From Candidatus Rokubacteria bacterium 13_1_40CM_68_15 (GTDB lineage: Bacteria > Methylomirabilota > Methylomirabilia > Rokubacteriales > CSP1-6): a DNA stretch of 35,873 bases. Below the pieces are notes generated by a model. The model had not been told where the DNA came from. It saw only the letters and a program-made list of their open reading frames with translations, and ran no database searches. This document shows, in pieces, positions 30,771 through 35,873 of the stretch. A program made the translations under genes and the position numbers. The DNA is taken from contig MNEG01000050.1 in assembly GCA_001917585.1 (NCBI GenBank), positions 1 to 35,873 on the forward strand, read 5' to 3'. The first letter of the stretch is position 1. Every line of letters begins with the position of its first letter.

Positions 30771-31749
30771 TGCGCTTCTCCAGCTCCTCGGGATCGACGG
30801 GCAGGAGCTTGAGCTCCGTCATCTTCGGCTTGTCGGTCGGATACTTCACCTCGGGGTGGCCGGTGTAGAGGCCCTCGCTGTCGGCCATGACCTGCTGGAT
30901 CTCGCGGGTGAAGGTGAAGTCGGTGAAGAGCTTCGCCGCGCTCGGGTGAGGGGCCGCGGCCATGATCGCCGTCGGGGAAACGACGAGCGGCACACCCTCC
31001 TTGGGGTACACGATCTCGATGGGAGACCCCTTCTTCTTGAGCTGGTAGGCGCTGTACTCACCACCGTTGACCGCGACCGGGCGCTCTCCGGACGCGACGA
31101 CGGTCAGCGGGTCGGCCGCCGACTGGGTGATCATGACCTTGTTCTGAGCCAGCTGCTTGAAGTAGTCCCAGCCGAACAGGTGGACGAGCGCGAGCACGTG
31201 GGTCGAGATGACTCCGCTATAACCCGGATGGGCGGTGACGAGCTTGCCCTTCCACTTCGCGTCGAGCAGGTCTTTCCACGTCTTCGGCGCGTCGGCGGCG
31301 GCGACGGCCCTGGTGTTGTAGGCGATCACGTTCACGGTGGCGCGCAGACCGAAGTAATAACCGTCCTTGTCCTTGAACCCGGCCGGGAACTTGTCGATCC
31401 CCTGGGGGAGGTACCGGAGCAGCAGCTTCTTGTCCTTGAGGAGCACGAAGTGCCCGGCATCGGAGGTGTGGACGACGTCGGCGTTCTTGATCCCCGCCTG
31501 CAGCTCTTGCAGGATCTTCTGGAGAATTCGCTGTGAGCCGGTCCGGTTGACGTCGACGCGGATCCCGGGATAGGCGGCCTCGAACAGCTTGGCGACCTTC
31601 TCGGCGCTGGGCAGGACGAGCGACGTGTACCAGACGACCTTGCCCTCTTTCTTTGCGGCCTCGACGAGCGCCGCGTCCTGCGCCGCGGCCACCGCCGCGC
31701 TACCCAGGATGACAACCGCCGCCACCAGCGCAGAAACCATGCGTGTCAT
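30727..31749 (-). CDS. ABC substrate-binding protein (FbpA/AfuA-like), copy 2
   Basis: A 340-residue periplasmic binding protein with signal peptide (MTRMVSALVAAVVILGSAAVAAAQ). It shares with copy 1 EGKVVWYTSLVLPSAEK, AGIKNADVVHTSDAGH, TWKDLLDAKWKGKLVTAHPGY and PTAIMAAAPHPSAAKLFTDF. Differences cluster in the ligand-facing middle (residues about 120-220), suggesting different ligands. The ATG overlaps the MmgE/PrpD stop (ATGA). A duplicated binding protein with one permease and one ATPase implies one channel serving two related substrates. Confidence 0.92.
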   Translation of the reverse strand: MTRMVSALVAAVVILGSAAVAAAQDAALVEAAKKEGKVVWYTSLVLPSAEKVAKLFEAAYPGIRVDVNRTGSQRILQKILQELQAGIKNADVVHTSDAGHFVLLKDKKLLLRYLPQGIDKFPAGFKDKDGYYFGLRATVNVIAYNTRAVAAADAPKTWKDLLDAKWKGKLVTAHPGYSGVISTHVLALVHLFGWDYFKQLAQNKVMITQSAADPLTVVASGERPVAVNGGEYSAYQLKKKGSPIEIVYPKEGVPLVVSPTAIMAAAPHPSAAKLFTDFTFTREIQQVMADSEGLYTGHPEVKYPTDKPKMTELKLLPVDPEELEKRNEEIKKRFVEFFGA

Positions 31750-33146
31750 GCTCGATGTTCTCCCTGGAGCGATCGCATCAAGACGTCGAGAGTCCGGGCC
31801 GCAGCCAGGCGGCCCACCTCGGCGATGATCGCATCGGCAACCGCTGGGGTCAGGGCCAGTGTGGCGTTGCTGCGGAATTTCGCCGCTAGCTCGGCGGGCG
31901 TCAAGGGGAAATCGGCGCCCCCGCGCGGGTGGTCCTGGTGCGCTTCCAGTCGCCGGCCGTCGCGCAGACGCACGGCGACGTGTCCGACGAACTGCCGGGG
32001 ATAGTCGATGGTCTCGTCGACGTCGTAACCGACCGTGCCGGCGACCCGGAGCACCGTCTCGTCACGCACGGCCTCGTCGGTGAAGTCGGCGAGCCCGGCC
32101 CAGCCGCGAACGAACATCACCGCGAGAAGATAGGGCAGGCTGAACTTCGCGGCGTAGCCATTCGGCGGCCGGTGCTTGGCGTCGAGCGGCTCCCACAGTC
32201 GTGGCAGCGGGCCGGCCGCGGTCCGGCATCGCACCTCGACGATGTCCTCGGGCGCGATCCGGTGCTCCGTCCGCAGCCTGAGCGCGCAGTCCATGTAGGG
32301 GTGGGCGATGGAGCCGCACGGGTAGGGCTTGAAGGTGAGCCGCTCGAGCTCCCACTCTTTGCCGAGCGTCGCCAGCAGCGCGTCGAGGCGCGCGGGGTCG
32401 TGGCCGCCGGCGAACGCCGCGTAGAGCCCGTGCTCGCCTTCGAGGACTCGCGTGGGACCGGTGAACCCGTTCCGGGCGAGCAGCACCGAGATCACGCCCC
32501 CATGAGCGCCCCAGCCGGGATGCATCCGCTTCGTCCACGCGCCTTCGCTGAGGTACTCGATGATGCCCGCCGCCTGGCTGCCGCAGATCCCCAGCGCGTG
32601 CACGAGCTGGGGCTCAGCGAGGCCGTAGAGCCGGCCGGCCGCCACGGCGGCGGCGAAGCTCGACGTGAGCGAGGTGGGATGGAAATGGCGCGCGTGGAAG
32701 CGGCCGGGAACGGCGAGGCCGACGCGGCACATCACCTCGACGGCAGCGATCGTGGCTTCGAGCGCCGCGGCTCCGCACGCGCCCATGGCCTCGGCCACGG
32801 CGAGCGCCGTCGGTACGGCGGCGCACCCCGTGTGGACGATGGCGTCCTCGCGCGTGTCGTCGAAATCGAGGCCGTGAGCCAGCGCGGCGTTGGCGAGCAC
32901 CGCGCTCGGCGCGCCAACCTTGGCGCCTCCACCGATCATCGTGCTCTCGGTGGCGCCGCCCAGCCCTCGCGCGGTCTCGATCACGGAGCGCCCGAAGTCA
33001 GTCGGCGCCGCGGCGAGCGCGCAGCCGAGAATGTCGAGCACCAGGAGTCCGGCGCGGGCGACGACCGGCGGAGGGACGTCGGCGAGACGAAGGCCCAGCG
33101 CGAAGCGGGCGAGCCGTCGCGAGGCCGAGGGGTCGCCCACGGCCAC
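31746..33146 (-). CDS. MmgE/PrpD family protein
   Basis: A 466-residue member of the MmgE/PrpD family (2-methylcitrate dehydratase, cis-aconitate decarboxylase, iminodisuccinate epimerase). Conserved blocks are LDILGCALAAAPTDFG, NAALAHGLDFDDTREDAIVHTG, FHARHFHPTSLTSSFAAA, LSEGAWTKRMHPGWGAHGG, and FKPYPCGSIAHPYMDCALRL. No prpB or prpC is present, so methylcitrate use is not indicated. It more likely acts on the compound imported by the neighbouring ABC system. I start at GTG 33146, two bases after the DUF2889 stop. The open frame continues to 34310, but that part is shadow of other genes. Confidence 0.9.
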   Translation of the reverse strand: MAVGDPSASRRLARFALGLRLADVPPPVVARAGLLVLDILGCALAAAPTDFGRSVIETARGLGGATESTMIGGGAKVGAPSAVLANAALAHGLDFDDTREDAIVHTGCAAVPTALAVAEAMGACGAAALEATIAAVEVMCRVGLAVPGRFHARHFHPTSLTSSFAAAVAAGRLYGLAEPQLVHALGICGSQAAGIIEYLSEGAWTKRMHPGWGAHGGVISVLLARNGFTGPTRVLEGEHGLYAAFAGGHDPARLDALLATLGKEWELERLTFKPYPCGSIAHPYMDCALRLRTEHRIAPEDIVEVRCRTAAGPLPRLWEPLDAKHRPPNGYAAKFSLPYLLAVMFVRGWAGLADFTDEAVRDETVLRVAGTVGYDVDETIDYPRQFVGHVAVRLRDGRRLEAHQDHPRGGADFPLTPAELAAKFRSNATLALTPAVADAIIAEVGRLAAARTLDVLMRSLQGEHRA

Positions 33147-33148
33147 GC

Positions 33149-33712
33149 TCAGTCGGTGGGCTTGCGCACGGACAGCGCGCGAATCGCCGCGAGGTCGCCC
33201 GCCCGCATGCGGTCGGCGAGGGAGCCGTCGGCGCGCCAGGCCTGGCAGGTGTCGATGAACCACAGGTCGCGCTCGGCGCGCGGCAGCGCACTCTCGTCGC
33301 GGAACGCGGCGCCGGCGCCCTGCCTGATCGCCGGTCCCATCGCGTGGACGAGCGCGGTGAGATGAGCGCAGCCGTGCTGCCGGCCGAAGCGCTCGTTCAC
33401 CGCGCGCGTGAAGCCCTGCGCCACCGACAGTCCGACGAGCTGCTGGAGCGGGGGCAAGGCGTCCCGGCAGAGCGTGTACGGATGGGCGGTCATGTCCGGT
33501 GTCGCCGCGGTGATGACGAGGCCGGGATGGCGCACCCGCACGGTGAGCGACATGTCGTGGACGGCGCCGTCGTCCCGGATCCCGAACCACATCGTCCGGG
33601 CACCCGGGCGCTCGTCGAGCAGACGTCCCGTCACTTCCAGCTCGTGCTCGCCGAGCTGATGCACCTCGACCCGGATGGTGCGGATCTGGATCGGCGGGCG
33701 CCTGTCGCTCAT
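33149..33712 (-). CDS. DUF2889 family protein
   Basis: A 187-residue protein of unknown function. Family features are the strand-rich start (IRVEVHQLGEHELEVTGRLLDERPG), VHDMSLTVRV, VITAATPDMTAHPYTLCRDAL, and the conserved QLVGLSVAQGFTRAVNE followed by HGCAHLTAL with Cys and His residues. DUF2889 genes often sit in catabolic clusters, which fits the MmgE/PrpD and transporter neighbours. ATG 33712 overlaps the IMPase stop (ATGA). Confidence 0.87.
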   Translation of the reverse strand: MSDRRPPIQIRTIRVEVHQLGEHELEVTGRLLDERPGARTMWFGIRDDGAVHDMSLTVRVRHPGLVITAATPDMTAHPYTLCRDALPPLQQLVGLSVAQGFTRAVNERFGRQHGCAHLTALVHAMGPAIRQGAGAAFRDESALPRAERDLWFIDTCQAWRADGSLADRMRAGDLAAIRALSVRKPTD

Positions 33713-34494
33713 CGTCGGCGCACCTCCTCGAGGACGCCCAGCATCGCGTCGTGGATCTTGCCGTTGCTGGCCACGATCGCGGGCTTGTCGAGGTCGAGCG
33801 GCTTGCCGACGAGGTCGGTGACCCGGCCGCCCGCCTCCTCGATGAGAAGACTGCCGGCGGCGACGTCCCAGGGACCGGTGGTCTGCTCCCAGTAACCGTC
33901 GAAGCGGCCGGCGGCCACCCACGCGCAGTAGAGCACGGCCGAGCCCAGGCGCCGGACCGCGCGCGAGCGCAGCGTGAAGGCGGTGAACTCGGCGAGGTTC
34001 GCCCGCGTCTCGCGGATGTTATAGGGGAAGCCCGTGGCGAGCAGGCTCTCGTCGAGCGTGGCCGTGTCCGAGACCGTGAGCGCGCCGTCGTTGACGGTCG
34101 CGCCGTGACCGCGCTCGGCCACGAAGAGCTCGTCCCGCGTGGGGTCGTAGACGACGCCGAGCACCACGTGGCGCTCGACCTCGAGCGCGATCGAGACGGC
34201 GAAGATCGGCAGGCCGTGCGCATAGTTCGTCGTCCCGTCCAGGGGATCGACGATCCAGCGGCGCCCCGAGCGGCCGGGCGTCGTCCCCGTCTCCTCGGCG
34301 AGGATGGCATCGCCGGCGAACGTGCCCCGGAGGCGATCGACGATCAACGCCTCGCAGCGCGCGTCCATCTCCGTCACGAGGTTGGTGGGACTGCCCTTGT
34401 AGGTGATACGCCGGACGCCGTCGAGCTCTTTCCTGAGGAGATGACCGGCGGCGCGGGCGGCGTCGACCGCGACCCGCCGTTCGGGCGAATGCAT
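33709..34494 (-). CDS. Inositol monophosphatase family protein
   Basis: A 261-residue Mg-dependent phosphatase of the IMPase/FBPase fold. Metal-binding motifs are ILAEETG (Glu pair), WIVDPLDGTTNYAHGLP (motif A) and GPWDVAAGSLLIEEAGG (motif B). It may act on inositol phosphate, PAP or another sugar phosphate; the sequence alone does not decide. ATG 34494 starts at the family-typical position, and the longer frame to 34983 is antisense of panE. It is the first gene of the seven-gene minus-strand operon and diverges from panE over 63 bases. Confidence 0.92.
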   Translation of the reverse strand: MHSPERRVAVDAARAAGHLLRKELDGVRRITYKGSPTNLVTEMDARCEALIVDRLRGTFAGDAILAEETGTTPGRSGRRWIVDPLDGTTNYAHGLPIFAVSIALEVERHVVLGVVYDPTRDELFVAERGHGATVNDGALTVSDTATLDESLLATGFPYNIRETRANLAEFTAFTLRSRAVRRLGSAVLYCAWVAAGRFDGYWEQTTGPWDVAAGSLLIEEAGGRVTDLVGKPLDLDKPAIVASNGKIHDAMLGVLEEVRRR

Positions 34495-34520
34495 CCTGGC
34501 GAAATCTATCACACGCTCGC

Positions 34521-34549
34521 TTGACAACCAACCACGGGTCCCCGAGCAT
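34521..34549 (+). promoter_or_regulatory. Promoter of panE, spacing suggests a leaderless mRNA
   Basis: TTGACA at 34521-34526 and GAGCAT at 34544-34549 are 17 bases apart. The -35 is perfect, the -10 weak. The -10 ends eight bases before ATG 34558, so the transcript would begin at or next to the start codon. No Shine-Dalgarno is present. Confidence 0.5.
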
Positions 34550-34557
34550 GACGACGT

Positions 34558-35502
34558 ATGTCGCCGCTCTCGATCGTCGTCATGGGCGTAGGCGGCGTCG
34601 GGGGCTACTTCGGCGCGCGCCTCGTTCTCGCCGGCACCACCGTCACCTTCGTCGCCCGGGGCACACATCTGGCCGCGCTTCGCCGCGACGGCCTGCGCGT
34701 GCGCTCGCTGGCCGAGGGCGAGCGGGTCGTCAAGATCGACGCGGTGGAGACCCTGGCCGGCGGCCCGCCCGCCGATGCCGTGCTCTTCTGCGTGAAGTCC
34801 TACGACACCGAGAGCGCGGCGGCCGCGCTCCGCCCGGTCGTCGGCCCCGATACCGCCGTGGTGTCGCTGCAGAACGGCGTGGACAATGAGGAGAAGATCG
34901 ACGCCGTGCTCGGCGGACGCCACGCGGTCGGCGGAGCCGCCTACGTCTTCGCCGGGATCGAGGCGCCCGGCGTCATCGCGCATCGCTTCGGTGGCCGCAT
35001 CGTCTTCGGCGAGCTGGACGGCCGATCGACACCGCGCTGCGAGCGGCTGCGTGATGGACTGGCCGCGGCCTCCGTGCCCGTCGAGATCTCCTCCGACATC
35101 CGGCGCGTCTTGTGGGAGAAGTATCTCTTCATCTGCGCCCAGGCCGGCCTCACCGCGCTCACGCGGTGTCCCATCGGTGTCGTGCGCAGTATTCCGGAGA
35201 CGTGGCGAATGTTCCGCGCGATCCTCGAAGAGGTGACGGCGCTGGCCCGCGCGTCCGGCGTGGCGTTACCGGCGAACGTCGTGGAGACTCTGGTCAAGCA
35301 AGGCGAAGCGCTACCGCCTGAGCTGATGGCGTCGCTCGGCAACGATCTGGTGCAGGGGCGCCGGCTCGAGCTGGAAGCGCTGCATGGCCACGCCGCGCGG
35401 CTCGGTGAGCGATTCGGTCTCGCCACACCGGCGGTGTCCGCCGTGTACGCGGCCCTCAAGCCGCACGTCGACGGGCGCCCCCAGCCGGCCGTTCGCACCT
35501 GA
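34558..35502 (+). CDS. panE: 2-dehydropantoate 2-reductase family protein
   Basis: A 314-residue ketopantoate reductase homologue; PanE makes pantoate from ketopantoate with NADPH in pantothenate synthesis. VVMGVGGVGGYFGARL is the nucleotide-binding loop. CVKSYDTESA and VSLQNGVDNEEKI carry the conserved Lys and Asn. VLWEKYLFICAQAGLTALTR carries the catalytic Lys, and ELMASLGNDLVQGRRLELEAL is the C-terminal family block. Many ApbA/PanE paralogues act on other 2-keto acids, so the exact substrate is not certain without panB or panC nearby. The next gene starts two bases after its stop. Confidence 0.88.
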   Translation: MSPLSIVVMGVGGVGGYFGARLVLAGTTVTFVARGTHLAALRRDGLRVRSLAEGERVVKIDAVETLAGGPPADAVLFCVKSYDTESAAAALRPVVGPDTAVVSLQNGVDNEEKIDAVLGGRHAVGGAAYVFAGIEAPGVIAHRFGGRIVFGELDGRSTPRCERLRDGLAAASVPVEISSDIRRVLWEKYLFICAQAGLTALTRCPIGVVRSIPETWRMFRAILEEVTALARASGVALPANVVETLVKQGEALPPELMASLGNDLVQGRRLELEALHGHAARLGERFGLATPAVSAVYAALKPHVDGRPQPAVRT

Positions 35503-35503
35503 C

Positions 35504-35873
35504 GTGACGCCGGCGCCGCGGGGGCCGGCGCCCCGCGCTCTCGCCTCGTACCTCTCGCGATATCGCGCTCGCTACGCGCTGGGGATCGCGTGTCTGCTCA
35601 CGGCGACGGGATTGAGTCTCGCCATCCCATGGACGGTCCAGCGCGCGATCGAGGCGCTCGAGGCCGATGCCGCCCACGCCCAAGTGGGGCGCTATGTCGG
35701 CCTCGTGCTCCTCCTCGCTGCTGCCAATGGCATCGCGCGGCTCGGCTCGCGCTTCGCCATCATGGGCGGCGCGCAACGGATCGAGCACGACCTGAGGAAC
35801 GACCTCTACGCGAGCTTGCAGCGCTTTCCGCCCGCGGAGATCGCCCGTCGAACGACCGGCGATCTCATGACGC
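35504..35873 (+). CDS. ABC exporter, N-terminal membrane domain (3' partial)
   Basis: From GTG 35504 the frame is open to the end of the window (123 codons). A short Pro/Ala-rich start is followed by hydrophobic helices (YALGIACLLTATGLSLAIP and YVGLVLLLAAANGIARLG). Then comes the typical ABC type-1 exporter block RIEHDLRNDLYASLQRFP with RRTTGDLMT, as in MdlB/MsbA-like half transporters. The ATPase domain would lie beyond the window. Substrate is unknown. The gene follows panE by one base, so it is probably cotranscribed. Confidence 0.85.
   Translation, partial: MTPAPRGPAPRALASYLSRYRARYALGIACLLTATGLSLAIPWTVQRAIEALEADAAHAQVGRYVGLVLLLAAANGIARLGSRFAIMGGAQRIEHDLRNDLYASLQRFPPAEIARRTTGDLMT

Noticed and set aside
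31929-33365. 478-codon + strand open frame opposite MmgE/PrpD
   Set aside because: Shadow frame; the minus strand carries conserved enzyme motifs across its whole length.
31746-34310. A single 854-residue protein fusing MmgE/PrpD to an upstream extension
   Set aside because: The extension overlaps DUF2889 and IMPase genes in another frame and has no family sequence. The real start is near 33146.
1-35873. tRNA, rRNA or insertion-sequence genes
   Set aside because: No tRNA-like cloverleaf, rRNA sequence or transposase motif was seen on reading. A covariance-model scan was not possible.

Overview
The window is dense, high-GC bacterial chromosome: genes abut or overlap by a few bases, GTG starts are common, and the GC content falls clearly only near 21.3-21.6 kb. 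A Pal-type OmpA lipoprotein and several exported proteins point to a diderm (Gram-negative) bacterium. Gene content and style (tandem TPP enzymes, FbpA/B/C-type ABC transporter, MmgE/PrpD, UGA-containing genes) would suit an uncultivated lineage such as Rokubacteria/Methylomirabilota. That placement is inference, not shown by any marker gene here. No rRNA, tRNA, CRISPR array or transposase was seen.

Layout. 0-3.6 kb: end of lutB, then lutC, a DUF2203 gene, a HAD hydrolase and trxB, all on +. 3.6-4.6 kb: a short repeat cluster and an exported thermonuclease homologue whose 3' end is out of frame. 4.5-9.4 kb: aspartate dehydrogenase (-), a TIGR02757 protein and RmuC (+), and a sodium:solute symporter (-). 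9.4-16.3 kb: a tight + operon of a GroES-like protein, an M20 peptidase with a damaged C-terminus, a PqqD-like/MEMO fusion, a DUF1285 protein, a membrane-anchored selenoprotein candidate and two TPP enzymes. 16.4-19.1 kb: pal, alanine dehydrogenase (-), an SDR oxidoreductase. 19.1-22.3 kb: a scarred region with a LuxR-type regulator remnant, a sigma54 activator behind its own -24/-12 promoter, an SDR remnant, a cold-shock gene with a structured leader, an AT-rich patch and a chimeric desaturase. 22.4-23.5 kb: small genes including rpsU. 23.5-26.9 kb: an exported selenoperoxiredoxin and a TlpA-like thioredoxin (-), then a quinone oxidoreductase and a metallo-beta-lactamase-fold enzyme (+). 26.9-34.5 kb: a seven-gene minus-strand operon (IMPase, DUF2889, MmgE/PrpD, twin binding proteins, permease, ATPase). 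34.6 kb to the end: panE and the start of an ABC exporter.

The strongest result is two genes that both appear to use in-frame UGA as selenocysteine. One is a PCYCGC-type protein (UGA at 12903-12905), the other an exported peroxiredoxin (UGA at complement 23850-23852). In both, UGA sits exactly where the family has a redox cysteine, the family signature continues in frame after it, and a hairpin resembling a bacterial SECIS follows at the expected distance. Conventional annotation would truncate or split both genes. A second theme is gene decay by small internal deletions (M20 peptidase, LuxR regulator, SDR copy, desaturase) plus a frameshift (nuclease), concentrated around 19-22 kb.
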